Assembly (NCBI RefSeq): GCF_014650495.1 | Contig: NZ_BMVB01000029.1 | Span: 1-59,383, forward strand | Length of the DNA stretch: 59,383 bases | Reading direction: 5' to 3' | Source of the DNA: Streptomyces cinnamoneus | GTDB taxonomy: Bacteria; Actinomycetota; Actinomycetes; Streptomycetales; Streptomycetaceae | Shown here: positions 15,738-23,569 of the stretch, piece by piece | Numbering within the stretch: the first letter of the stretch is position 1 | How the letters are laid out: each line of letters starts with the position of its first letter | Position numbers and translations under genes: made by a program | The notes under the pieces: generated by a model | What the model was told of the DNA's origin: nothing | Databases searched by the model: none | The model's input: the letters and a program-made list of their open reading frames with translations, nothing else

Positions 15738-17467
15738 GCCGCCTCCTCCTCGGTGAGCTGGGAGAGCACGATCTCCCGGTAGGTCTCGTTCGTCCCCATC
15801 AGTTCGGTGTGGGTGCCCGATCCGACGACCCGGCCCTCGTCGAGGACCACGATGCGGTCGGCGTCCCGGATGGTCGACACGCGCTGGGCGACGATGAGGA
15901 CCGTCGCGTCGCCCGTCTCGCGCGCCAGCGCCGCCCGCAGCCGGGCGTCGGTGGCGTAGTCGAGTGCGGAGAAGGAGTCGTCGAACAGGTAGATCTCCGG
16001 CTTGCGCACCAGGGCGCGGGCGATCGCCAGGCGCTGGCGCTGGCCGCCGGAGACGTTGGAGCCGCCCTGGGCGATGGGCGCGTCCAGGCCGCCCTCCATC
16101 GCCTGGACGAACTCGCGGGCCTGCGCGGTCTCCAGCGCCTGCCACAGCTCGTCGTCGCTGGCGTCGGGCCGCCCGTAGCGCAGGTTCGAGGCGACGGTCC
16201 CGGAGAAGAGGTAGGGCTTCTGCGGTACGAGCCCGACGGCCTCGGCCATGGTGACCGGGTCGAGGTCGCGCACGTCCACGCCGTCGACGAGGACCGTGCC
16301 GCCGGTGGCGTCGAACAGGCGTGGGACCAGGCCCAGCAGCGTCGACTTGCCGCTGCCCGTGGAGCCGATGACGGCCGTGGTCTCACCGGGGCGCGCGACG
16401 AGCGAGACGTCCCGCAGGACCGGCTCCTCGGCGCCCGGGTAGCCGAACTCCACCGAGCGCAGCTCCAGATGGCCGCGCCGGCCCAGCTCGGTGACCGGCG
16501 CCGCCGGGAGCACCACGCTGGACTCGGTGGCCAGCACCTCCTGGATGCGCTCGGCGCAGACCTCGGCGCGCGGCACCATCATGAACATGAAGGTGGCCAT
16601 CATGATGGCCATGAGGATCTGCATCAGGTAGCTGAGGAACGCCGTCAGCGCGCCGATCTGCATCCCCCCGCCGTCGATGCGGTGGCCGCCGAACCACACG
16701 ACGGCGACGGACGAGACGTTCACGACCAGCATCACGGACGGGAACATCAGCGACATCAGCCGGCCGGCCCGCAGCGAGACGTCCATCAAGTCGTCGTTGG
16801 CGGCCCGGAATCGTTTCCGCTCGTGCGTGTCCCGGACGAAGGCGCGGATGACGCGGATGCCGGTGATCTGCTCGCGCAGCACCCGGTTCACGGTGTCGAT
16901 GCGCTCCTGCACCCCCCGGAACAGCGGCCGCATGCGCCAGACGATCAGCGTCACGATCAGGCCCAGCGCGGGGACGATGGCCAGCAGCAGCGCGGACAGC
17001 GGGACGTCCTGGTTGAGCGCCATCACGATGCCGCCGACGCACATGATGGGCGCGGACACCATGAGCGTGAACGTCATCAGGGTCAGCATCTGGACCTGCT
17101 GGACGTCATTGGTGGTACGGGTGATCAGCGAGGGCGCGCCGAAGTGCCCCATCTCGCGCGACGAGAAGGACTGCACGCGGTCGAAGACCGCGCCGCGCAG
17201 GTCCCGGCCGACCGCCATGGCCGTGCGGGCGCCGTAGTACACCGCGCCGACGGCACACAGGACCTGCAGGAGGGTCACGGCGAGCATCAGCCCGCCGGTG
17301 GTCAGGATGTAGCCGGCGTCGCCCTTGACGACGCCTTTGTCGATGATGTCCGCATTGAGGGTGGGCAGATAGAGCGTCGCGAGCGTCTGCACGAGCTGCA
17401 GGAGCACGACCACCGCGATGGCTCGGGAATGGGGCCGCAAATGAGCCCGGAGAAGTCGTACCAACAC
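15734..17467 (-). CDS. ABC exporter half-transporter 1 (TM-NBD)
   Basis: A 577-residue protein with six TM segments (~15-300), Walker A GSTGSGKST, canonical signature NVSGGQRQR, Walker B IYLFDDSFSALD (Asp in place of the catalytic Glu) and H-loop Gln (VAQRVST) instead of His. This subunit thus has a degenerate Walker B/H-loop, while its partner has the degenerate signature, giving the expected one functional composite ATP site of a heterodimer. The start is GTG 17467; no strong ribosome binding site is seen and the message may be near-leaderless. Confidence 0.88.
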   Translation of the reverse strand: MLVRLLRAHLRPHSRAIAVVVLLQLVQTLATLYLPTLNADIIDKGVVKGDAGYILTTGGLMLAVTLLQVLCAVGAVYYGARTAMAVGRDLRGAVFDRVQSFSSREMGHFGAPSLITRTTNDVQQVQMLTLMTFTLMVSAPIMCVGGIVMALNQDVPLSALLLAIVPALGLIVTLIVWRMRPLFRGVQERIDTVNRVLREQITGIRVIRAFVRDTHERKRFRAANDDLMDVSLRAGRLMSLMFPSVMLVVNVSSVAVVWFGGHRIDGGGMQIGALTAFLSYLMQILMAIMMATFMFMMVPRAEVCAERIQEVLATESSVVLPAAPVTELGRRGHLELRSVEFGYPGAEEPVLRDVSLVARPGETTAVIGSTGSGKSTLLGLVPRLFDATGGTVLVDGVDVRDLDPVTMAEAVGLVPQKPYLFSGTVASNLRYGRPDASDDELWQALETAQAREFVQAMEGGLDAPIAQGGSNVSGGQRQRLAIARALVRKPEIYLFDDSFSALDYATDARLRAALARETGDATVLIVAQRVSTIRDADRIVVLDEGRVVGSGTHTELMGTNETYREIVLSQLTEEEAA

Positions 17468-17591
17468 ACAGGAAGCCTATGCGAGCACCCCTCCACACGG
17501 CCCCTCCTTTACCGGCTGTGGACGGCGCCCGGCCCGGCACCCGTCATCATGGGGGGCGGTAAGACACCGGCAAGAAACTGAAGGGGTCGCC

Positions 17592-17921
17592 GTGGCGACG
17601 ACACACCCGGCACGACCGGCACGGCCGGCACAGCTGCCGGCACAGCCGGGCCCGCCGGAACCTCCGGCCGGCACGATCCGGTACTGGGCCGCGGCGAAGG
17701 CCGCCGCCGGCACGGCCGAGGAGCCGTACACGGCGCGGACGCTCGCGGACGCGCTGGCCACGGCCCGGCGACGGCACGAGGACGAGCCCGAGTTCGCGCG
17801 CGTGCTCGCGCGCTGCTCGTTCCTCGTGGACGGCGACCCCGTCGGCACACGCGACCACTCGACGGTCCAACTGGCCGAGGGCGGCACGGTCGAGGTGCTC
17901 CCGCCCTTCGCAGGAGGGTGA
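17592..17921 (+). CDS. MoaD/ThiS-like ubiquitin-fold sulfur carrier protein
   Basis: A 109-residue protein with a Pro/Ala-rich N-terminus (1-27) and a beta-grasp domain (TIRYWAAAKAAAGTAEE ... VLPPFAGG). It ends in the Gly-Gly tail that is adenylated and thiocarboxylated in MoaD/ThiS proteins. It may carry sulfur for molybdopterin or another sulfur insertion. No E1-like or MoaE gene is adjacent, so the pathway is open. AAGGGG precedes GTG 17592, and the next gene begins 11 nt downstream. Confidence 0.82.
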   Translation: MATTHPARPARPAQLPAQPGPPEPPAGTIRYWAAAKAAAGTAEEPYTARTLADALATARRRHEDEPEFARVLARCSFLVDGDPVGTRDHSTVQLAEGGTVEVLPPFAGG

Positions 17922-17931
17922 CCCCGGCAGC

Positions 17932-19200
17932 ATGAGCGATCAGCACCACCACAATCCATACGAGCAGCCGTACGACGGGCCCTACGAGCCGCACCGGCCG
18001 TACGAGCCGTACGCCCCGTACGAGCCGCGGACCGCGCCGCAGGACGCGCCGGACCAGCAGGCGTACGCCTACCCGTACGACCAGCAGGCGCCCGCCCCGC
18101 ACTCCGCGCAGCAGCAACAGCAGCCGCAGGTTCCCGCGGCCTGGCCGCAGCACGACTACCCGGCGCAGGACGAGCCGGTGACCCAGACCTGGCAGACCCA
18201 GTCCTGGGACGCCCGCGGCTGGCAGCAGCAGCCTGCCCCTGCACCGGCCGCCGAGCCGGCCTACGGGACGCCGTGGCAGGGCGAGGGCGGCGCCGGGGGC
18301 CGGCAGCAGCACCAGGCGCCGCACGCGGCCGCCCCCGCCGCGGTGCCCGCGGCGCAGGTGTCCTTCGCGGACGACCGGCTGCCGGACGTGCGGCCGGAGG
18401 CCGGGGTGCCGGCGGCAGCGGTGCCGGCGGAGGCCGGGCGGCCGATGACCGCCGCCGAGAAGGCGAAGGCCGAGGGCCGGCCGCAGATCGTCTCGCCCGG
18501 GATGCTCCCGGCGCTGATCACCGCGGGGCTGGCGCTGCTGCTGGCGGGCGCGGCGCCGCTGGCGCGGCCCGCGCTGGCCGTGCCCGTGGTGCTGCTGCAG
18601 GCGGTCACCGCGGCCGGCTGGTTCCGGCTGAACGGCATGTGGCCGGCCCGGCAGGGCATCGCGCTGGCGTTCCTCGGCGGCGTGGTCGCCGACGTCGCGC
18701 TGCTGGCCGCGGGCGCCGACAAGGCGCCCACCGTCATGCTGGGCACGCTGGGCGTATGGATTCTGCTGGTCGTCGTCCTGCAGCTGCGCAGCCACGCCTC
18801 GCCCGACGAGCGGCTGTACGGGCTGACGGCGGCCACCGCCTCCGCGGCGCTGGCGGTCATGGCGGGCGGCCACCTCGCGGCGGACCCCGACGCGGTCGTG
18901 GTCGGCGCGCTCGGCGTGGCCGCGGCCGTGCTGGCGCGGGCCCTGCCGCTGCCGTCGGTCGCCGCCCCCGTCGTCGCCGTGATCGCGGCGGCCGGCGCGG
19001 GCGTCGCGGGCGGCCAGCTGACGGACATGGGCGGCGCGGCCGCGCTGCTGGGCCTCGCGGCCGGCGTCTGTGCGCTGGTGGGCCTGCGGGTGGCGAGCTA
19101 CGACTACCCGTCCCGGTTCGTCCACATGACCGCGGGCGTGGCCCTGCCGCTGGCGCTCGCCGCCCCGGCCGTCTACGTGCTCGGGCGCGCGCTGGGCTGA
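17932..19200 (+). CDS. Polytopic membrane protein with Tyr/Pro/Gln-rich N-terminus
   Basis: A 422-residue protein. Residues 1-~165 are a low-complexity repeat (YEPYAPYEP-type and QQQQP runs), probably an unstructured cytoplasmic region. Residues ~185-420 form about eight closely packed hydrophobic helices. GGAGGGTGA stands before ATG 17932. This architecture recurs next to MoaD-like genes in Streptomyces but I know of no assigned function. The coding unit ends at a strong hairpin (19209-19239). Confidence 0.72.
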   Translation: MSDQHHHNPYEQPYDGPYEPHRPYEPYAPYEPRTAPQDAPDQQAYAYPYDQQAPAPHSAQQQQQPQVPAAWPQHDYPAQDEPVTQTWQTQSWDARGWQQQPAPAPAAEPAYGTPWQGEGGAGGRQQHQAPHAAAPAAVPAAQVSFADDRLPDVRPEAGVPAAAVPAEAGRPMTAAEKAKAEGRPQIVSPGMLPALITAGLALLLAGAAPLARPALAVPVVLLQAVTAAGWFRLNGMWPARQGIALAFLGGVVADVALLAAGADKAPTVMLGTLGVWILLVVVLQLRSHASPDERLYGLTAATASAALAVMAGGHLAADPDAVVVGALGVAAAVLARALPLPSVAAPVVAVIAAAGAGVAGGQLTDMGGAAALLGLAAGVCALVGLRVASYDYPSRFVHMTAGVALPLALAAPAVYVLGRALG

Positions 19201-19208
19201 CGAACGCC

Positions 19209-19239
19209 GCCGCCCCGGCACGAACGGTGCCGGGGCGGC
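19209..19239 (+). terminator. Strong hairpin terminator
   Basis: Perfect 13-bp stem GCCGCCCCGGCAC (19209-19221) / GTGCCGGGGCGGC (19227-19239) with a 5-nt loop, 8 nt after the stop of the membrane protein gene. Confidence 0.8.
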
Positions 19240-19241
19240 AC

Positions 19242-19300
19242 ATCGGTTACAAATCGGTTACAGCCCACCCGGGTGTGGGCCGGGCCGGGCCGGTTAGGCT
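19242..19300 (+). promoter_or_regulatory. Promoter with an 11-bp-period direct repeat
   Basis: ATCGGTTACA occurs twice, at 19242-19251 and 19253-19262. A TAGGCT -10-like hexamer at 19295-19300 lies ahead of the DUF2993 gene. The repeat can be read as GTTAC-n6-GTTAC (compare the GlnR box GTnAC-n6-GAAAC) or as two 11-nt PHO-box-like units. Either reading is only a partial match. Confidence 0.4.
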
Positions 19301-19378
19301 CACGGAGAAGCAGGCCAGGGGGCCTGATCCGACCGAGGCCGGACCGGCCCGACCTAGCAGCTGGGGGTTCGACAGCCG

Positions 19379-20077
19379 ATGCGCGCCATACGCACGCTCC
19401 TGATCGTCGCCGTGATCCTGGGGGCCCTCTTCGTGGCCGCGGACCGGGCGGCGGTCTACTACGCCGAGAACCAGGCCGCGGAGAAGATCCGCAGCAGCCA
19501 GGGCCTCTCCGGCACCCCCGACGTCTCGATCAAGGGCTTCCCCTTCCTGACCCAGGTCGCCTCCTCCAAGCTGGACGAGGTCGACGTCAAGCTCGACGGC
19601 GTCACCGCCGGTGCGGGCGACCGCTCGGTCAAGGTCAGCAGCTTCGACGCCCAGCTGCACGACGTCCGCATCGACAGCAGCTTCTCCTCCGCCGTCGCGG
19701 GCCGGGCCACGGGCACCGCCCACCTCTCCTACGAGGAGCTCACCAAGGCCGCCGGCGATCCCAACGTCTCCGTCGCCCATGCGGGCCAGGGCCCCGGCCA
19801 GGTCAAGGTCACCGGCAAGGTGTCGGTCATGGGCCAGCCGGTCGAGCGCAGCGTCATCTCCACGGTGACCGTGGTGGACGGCACCACCATCCGGGTGCGC
19901 GCCGAGGAGGTCCCGACCCAGGGCATCCCGGGCCTGGAGAAGAAGATCCGCGAGAAGACGGACTTCGACCGGCAGATCGCGGGCCTGCCCAAGGGCATCA
20001 AGCTCGACAAGGTCGTCGCGACGCCGACCGGCGTCGACATCACGCTGACCGGCACCGACGTCAACCTGGCCGGCTGA
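19379..20077 (+). CDS. DUF2993 (LmeA-like) secreted/anchored protein
   Basis: A 232-residue protein with an N-terminal hydrophobic segment (LLIVAVILGALFVAADRAAVYY, residues 6-27). The domain begins SIKGFPFLTQVASSKLDEVDV and fills the rest of the chain. It is the compact form of the same family as the 436-residue protein at 5508, and has the usual size for Streptomyces members. Expected location is the outer face of the membrane. Lipid handling by analogy with mycobacterial LmeA is inference. Confidence 0.78.
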   Translation: MRAIRTLLIVAVILGALFVAADRAAVYYAENQAAEKIRSSQGLSGTPDVSIKGFPFLTQVASSKLDEVDVKLDGVTAGAGDRSVKVSSFDAQLHDVRIDSSFSSAVAGRATGTAHLSYEELTKAAGDPNVSVAHAGQGPGQVKVTGKVSVMGQPVERSVISTVTVVDGTTIRVRAEEVPTQGIPGLEKKIREKTDFDRQIAGLPKGIKLDKVVATPTGVDITLTGTDVNLAG

Positions 20078-20251
20078 GCGGCCGCCCCACGCCCGTCCCG
20101 CGCCCGCCCCGGCGCCCGCCCCCTCCCCGCATCCGTCCCACGCTACGAGACGCGCACGTCCGTACGGCAGTCCGCGCGGGCGGCCGCGGGGCCGTGCGGG
20201 CCCCCGGCGGGGGTCCGGGGCGCAATGATCACGCCGCTCATCTCATTTTTC

Positions 20252-20266
20252 GAGACAACTTGTCTC
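20252..20266. promoter_or_regulatory. Perfect 15-nt palindrome upstream of the Cys leader peptide
   Basis: GAGACAACTTGTCTC (7-bp arms, one central base) lies in an AT-rich pocket (CATTTTT before it, CACTATTC after it), 54 nt upstream of the leader peptide ATG. Its position in the probable promoter of the sulfur operon suggests an operator. Confidence 0.5.
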
Positions 20267-20319
20267 ACTATTCGGCGTCCTGGTGACAGGGCTCCCCGTC
20301 CCTCCCTACGATCGCCCCT

Positions 20320-20400
20320 ATGAAGCGACAGGCGGATCTCACCAAGCGGCGGGCAGTGGACCTGTGCCGCGTGGCCGCCATGCTGTGTCGCCATGCCTGA
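20320..20400 (+). CDS. Cys-containing regulatory leader peptide (Ms5788A-like)
   Basis: A 26-codon ORF (ATG 20320 to TGA 20398-20400) whose product carries the core KRRAVDLCRVAAMLCRHA. This matches the actinobacterial Cys leader peptides I recall from upstream of sulfur genes, for example Ms5788A before a thiosulfate sulfurtransferase in Mycobacterium smegmatis. Translation of the Cys codons (TGC 16th, TGT 23rd) is thought to sense cysteine supply and set downstream expression. The next gene, 156 nt on, is indeed a rhodanese. It is too short for normal gene calling. Confidence 0.82.
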   Translation: MKRQADLTKRRAVDLCRVAAMLCRHA

Positions 20401-20556
20401 CGGGGACCGCATCCGGCTCCCCCTTCGGCCGTCTTCCGGCCGCCTCCCCGCACCACCGCTCCCCCCGCCGCGCGGCACGCCCTGACGACAGGACGCCGGC
20501 CGCGCCGCATCCGCACACGCTGGCGCATTTCCGCACCTGCCCCGGAGGAGAACAGC

Positions 20557-21399
20557 ATGAGCCGCAGTGACGTCCTGGTGGACGCCGACTGGGTCCAGGC
20601 CCGCATCGACGCAGCCGACCCCAAGACCGTCATCGTCGAGGTCGACGAGGACACCTCCGCGTACGACAAGAACCACATCAAGACCGCGATCCGCATCGAC
20701 TGGAAGTCCGACCTCCAGGACCCGGTCCGCCGCGACTTCGTCGACCAGGCCGGCTTCGAGGAGCTGCTGTCCGCGAAGGGCATCGCCAACGACGACACCG
20801 TCGTCCTCTACGGCGGCAACAACAACTGGTTCGCGGCGTACGCCTACTGGTACTTCAAGCTCTACGGCCACCAGGACGTGCGTCTCCTCGACGGCGGCCG
20901 CAAGAAGTGGGAGCTCGACTCCCGCGACCTCGTCGCCGAGGTGCCGAAGCGCGCCCGCACCACGTACACCGCCACGCCGCAGGACGCCTCGATCCGCGCC
21001 TTCCGCGACGACGTCGTGGCCGCCATCGGCTCGCTCAACCTGATCGACGTGCGCTCCCCCGACGAGTTCAGCGGCAAGCTGCTCGCCCCCGCGCACCTGC
21101 CGCAGGAGCAGTCGCAGCGCCCCGGCCACGTGCCGACCGCCCGCAACATCCCCTGGTCGAAGTCGGCCAACGACGACGGCACGTTCAAGTCCGACGGCGA
21201 GCTCAAGGAGCTCTACGAGGGCGCCGGCGTGGACCTGGGCAAGGACACCATCGCCTACTGCCGCATCGGCGAGCGCTCCGCGCACACCTGGTTCGTGCTG
21301 CACGAGCTGCTCGGCCAGCAGAACGTCCGCAACTACGACGGCTCCTGGACCGAGTACGGCTCGCTCGTCGGCGTGCCGATCGAACTCGGCGCCAACTGA
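20557..21399 (+). CDS. Thiosulfate sulfurtransferase (tandem rhodanese, CysA/SseA type)
   Basis: A 280-residue two-domain rhodanese that transfers sulfane sulfur from thiosulfate to an acceptor. The N-terminal domain (~1-140) is inactive-type. The C-terminal domain (~150-280) has the active-site loop YCRIGERSAHTWF with nucleophile Cys235. The interdomain segment LIDVRSPDEFSGK is also typical. GGAGGAGA precedes ATG 20557. It pairs with the DUF1416 gene 25 nt downstream, a constant actinobacterial association, and is probably controlled through the leader peptide at 20320. Confidence 0.92.
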   Translation: MSRSDVLVDADWVQARIDAADPKTVIVEVDEDTSAYDKNHIKTAIRIDWKSDLQDPVRRDFVDQAGFEELLSAKGIANDDTVVLYGGNNNWFAAYAYWYFKLYGHQDVRLLDGGRKKWELDSRDLVAEVPKRARTTYTATPQDASIRAFRDDVVAAIGSLNLIDVRSPDEFSGKLLAPAHLPQEQSQRPGHVPTARNIPWSKSANDDGTFKSDGELKELYEGAGVDLGKDTIAYCRIGERSAHTWFVLHELLGQQNVRNYDGSWTEYGSLVGVPIELGAN

Positions 21400-21424
21400 G
21401 CCGACGGCAACGAAAGGAACGCAC

Positions 21425-21712
21425 ATGTGTGGAGCAAAGGCCGGCGGCCCCGACGCCTCGACCGCCAAGCCCGGTGAGACCACCATCCAGGGCTACGTGA
21501 CCCGCAACGGCGAGCCCGTGGCCGGCTACGTGCGGCTGCTGGACTCGACCGGCGAGTTCACCGCCGAGGTGCCCACGTCCGCGACCGGGCAGTTCCGCTT
21601 CTACGCCGCCGAGGGCACGTGGACGCTGCGCGCGCTCGTGCCGGGCGGCAGCGCCGACCGCAAGGTCGTCGCACAGAAGGGCGCGCTGGCGGACGTCGCC
21701 ATCGCCGTCTGA
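21425..21712 (+). CDS. DUF1416 protein, rhodanese partner
   Basis: A 95-residue protein beginning MCGAKAGGP and containing TTIQGYVTRNGEPVAGYVRLLD and GQFRFYAAEGTWTLRALV. This is a transthyretin-like beta-sandwich of the DUF1416 family, found directly after thiosulfate sulfurtransferase genes throughout actinobacteria. The conserved Cys2 at the N-terminus could accept sulfur from the rhodanese (inference). AAGGA precedes ATG 21425, and a terminator follows. Confidence 0.9.
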   Translation: MCGAKAGGPDASTAKPGETTIQGYVTRNGEPVAGYVRLLDSTGEFTAEVPTSATGQFRFYAAEGTWTLRALVPGGSADRKVVAQKGALADVAIAV

Positions 21713-21741
21713 CGCCAGGCGTCGGACAACAGAACGGCCGG

Positions 21742-21787
21742 AGGGCCGTACCCCGGGGTTGGACGCCTTGCTGGGGGGTACGGCCCT
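21742..21787 (+). terminator. Hairpin ending the sulfurtransferase operon
   Basis: Perfect 13-bp stem AGGGCCGTACCCC (21742-21754) / GGGGTACGGCCCT (21775-21787) with a 20-nt loop, 30 nt after the DUF1416 stop. Confidence 0.78.
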
Positions 21788-21822
21788 TCGCGCTGACCGC
21801 GTTCCGGTCGTACCGTGAAACT

Positions 21823-22113
21823 GTGTACGCGCGGCGACGCCATCTCTACTTCGCCATGATGGGCACCTGCATCGGCATGTTCGTCCTGGCGTGGGCCGTG
21901 GTGCGCCTGTGGTCGGTCCCGGCGGCGGTCGGCATGTGCCTGTTCGCCATGGTCATCCCGCCGGTCGCGGCCGTCGTCGCCAACCGCCGCGGGCCCGACG
22001 ACCGCTGGTGGGACGATCCGTCGGGCGACCCGAAGTCGGACGAGTGGTGGGACGAGCTGGACGGCAAGCGCCGCCCCGGGTCGTGGGACCACCGGGAGCC
22101 CCGCGACCCGTAG
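21823..22113 (+). CDS. DUF3099-type small membrane protein
   Basis: A 96-residue protein from GTG 21823 (VYARRRHLYFAMMG). It has two transmembrane helices (MGTCIGMFVLAWAVVRLW and AAVGMCLFAMVIPPVAAVVAN) followed by an acidic Trp-rich cytoplasmic tail (DDRWWDDPSGD ... DEWWDELDG). This pattern marks the DUF3099 family conserved at this locus in Streptomyces; function is unknown. The frame stays open upstream, but only the region from 21823 is protein-like. Confidence 0.7.
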   Translation: MYARRRHLYFAMMGTCIGMFVLAWAVVRLWSVPAAVGMCLFAMVIPPVAAVVANRRGPDDRWWDDPSGDPKSDEWWDELDGKRRPGSWDHREPRDP

Positions 22114-22133
22114 GGCGTGTCCGGATGGATGGG

Positions 22134-22508
22134 TCAGTAGACGAGCGCCTGCACGCCGTCCGCCATGGCCTCGCTGACGAAGACCTGCGCACCCGCGATG
22201 CGCGCGCCCTCGATCAGGTCCTTCTCCTCGATGTCCCGGCGCGCCGCGCACTGCGTGCACACCGTGATCATCCCGCCGGCCGCCCGGATCCCCTCGATGA
22301 GGTCCGGCAGCGGCGCCGCGTGCGGCAGCTCGAACTCCGCCGCCCGTCCCGGCAGCGCGAACCACGACGACTCCCCGGTCAGCCACAGCGACACCTCGAC
22401 GCCACTGGCCGCGGCAACCGCCGCCACCGTGAACGCCTGCGAGCACCGCTCGGGCGCGTCCGCGCCCGCCGTCACCTTGATCACGAGCTTCTTCGCCATA
22501 CGCGCCAT
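22134..22508 (-). CDS. DsrE-family protein
   Basis: A 124-residue protein of the DsrE/TusD-like fold (KKLVIKVTAGADAPERCSQAF ... VEVSLWLTGESSWFAL ... TVCTQCAARRDI). Cysteines at about 79 and 82 (VCTQCA) sit where sulfur-relay members carry an active Cys. With the rhodanese, DUF1416 and MoaD-like proteins nearby, a role in sulfur transfer is plausible. ATG 22508 has GAGGTGG at good spacing; ATG 22499 is an alternative. It converges on the DUF3099 gene. Confidence 0.85.
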   Translation of the reverse strand: MARMAKKLVIKVTAGADAPERCSQAFTVAAVAAASGVEVSLWLTGESSWFALPGRAAEFELPHAAPLPDLIEGIRAAGGMITVCTQCAARRDIEEKDLIEGARIAGAQVFVSEAMADGVQALVY

Positions 22509-22606
22509 GCTAGATCCACCTCACAGCGCCACCCGCGGGACGGCCGACTAGACTCGTGCCCGGTCCGTACACGTAACACCCTCACCACCGACCGAGGAGC
22601 GCGCTC

Positions 22607-22708
22607 GTGCTTGAGGCAGTCTTCACCACCCTGCTCGTCCTGGTCGCCGTAGGCGTTCTCGCCTTCGCGGGCCTGACCTGGAAGAAGCTGTACCAGGGCC
22701 AGCGCTGA
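22607..22708 (+). CDS. 33-residue single-pass membrane microprotein
   Basis: A GTG-initiated ORF with GAGGAG 7 nt upstream. The product is one hydrophobic helix (AVFTTLLVLVAVGVLAFAGLTW, split here across residues 4-25) plus a basic tail KKLYQGQR. The strong ribosome binding site, membrane-protein composition and position 37 nt before the nitrobindin-fold gene argue it is real. I recall similarly sized ORFs at this place in other Streptomyces. Function is unknown. Confidence 0.65.
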   Translation: MLEAVFTTLLVLVAVGVLAFAGLTWKKLYQGQR

Positions 22709-22745
22709 CCCATTCGTTCGCACCCTCTACAGATCGCCTGAGCTC

Positions 22746-23345
22746 ATGATCGAGATTCCGTCCGACCTTCACCCCAGCCTCGTGCCCCTGGTCTTCCTCC
22801 TCGGCAAGTGGGAGGGCGCGGGCGTCGCCGACTTCCCCGGTGCCGAGAAGTGCAACTTCGGGCAGGAAGTCGTCTTCACCCATGACGGCCGGGACTTCCT
22901 GGAGTACGTCTCGCACTCCTGGGTGCTGGACGCCGACGGCAAGCCGGTCAAGCCGCTGGAGACCGAATCCGGTTACTGGCGCGTCGACGAGAACCGCCAG
23001 GTCGAGGTCGTCATGATCCGCGACTCCGGCGTCGTCGAGGTCTGGTACGGCGAGCTGGCCGACAAGAAGCCGCAGATCGACATCGCCACGGACGCCGTCG
23101 CCCGGACGGCCGCCTCCGGCCCGTACTCCGGCGGCAAGCGCCTGTACGGCTACGTCAAGGGCGACCTGATGTGGGTCGGCGAGAAGGCGACCCCCGAGGT
23201 GCCGCTGCGGCCGTACATGTCGGCGCAGCTCAAGAAGGTCCCCCAGGACCTGGAGACGTGGGCGCGCAACCTCCCCGAGGACCTGCCGGACGGCGTCTCG
23301 TTCTTCCGCGAGGACGGCACGCCGTACCACCCCGAGCAGCCCTGA
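22746..23345 (+). CDS. Nitrobindin/FABP-fold (DUF1794-like) protein
   Basis: A 199-residue 10-stranded beta-barrel protein with the family motif GKWEGAG (residues ~20-26), FLEYVSHSWVLD and ESGYWRV near the barrel opening. Heme nitrobindins bind b-type heme through a C-terminal His. In actinobacteria the group is described as nitrobindin-like or FABP-family. Here PYHPEQP at the end holds the only His near the expected site, so heme binding is uncertain. Confidence 0.82.
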   Translation: MIEIPSDLHPSLVPLVFLLGKWEGAGVADFPGAEKCNFGQEVVFTHDGRDFLEYVSHSWVLDADGKPVKPLETESGYWRVDENRQVEVVMIRDSGVVEVWYGELADKKPQIDIATDAVARTAASGPYSGGKRLYGYVKGDLMWVGEKATPEVPLRPYMSAQLKKVPQDLETWARNLPEDLPDGVSFFREDGTPYHPEQP

Positions 23346-23349
23346 GCTG

Positions 23350-23470
23350 ACAGCACTTTCGCGCCCCGCGGGGGAAGTCCGGTGAGAGTCCGGCGCTGAC
23401 CCGCAACGGTAGGTGAAGGCCCCCTCGGGGGGCCTTCACAAGCCCGATCACCCGCGGCGGCGTACCGCTC
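23350..23470 (+). ncRNA. Cobalamin (B12) riboswitch
   Basis: The segment has the conserved cobalamin-riboswitch core in order: GGGAAGTCCGGTGAGAGTCC (23376 onward), then GGCGCTGACCCGCAACGGTA (to about 23415). A peripheral hairpin (GAAGGCCCCC / GGGGGGCCTTC) follows, then a B12-box-like AGCCCGATCACC. It lies in the 224-nt leader of a BtuCDF-like import operon, so cobalamin should lower expression of the transporter. Exact ends were not computed. Confidence 0.92.
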
Positions 23471-23569
23471 CTGCACGACTCGCCGTGGACTGCGAGAGGG
23501 CACCGGCACGTACGCCCGACGCGTACGTGCACCCGCGCGCGCCACGGCCCGAGCCGAAGGCGTACCCCC

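Noticed and set aside
13389..15782. A ~800-codon plus-strand frame opposite the ABC exporter gene
   Set aside because: No start context and shadow composition; the minus strand carries complete Walker and signature motifs.
20320..20400. Treating the short ORF as chance
   Set aside because: Rejected as an explanation because the LCRVA..LCR core and the rhodanese context match a known leader family.
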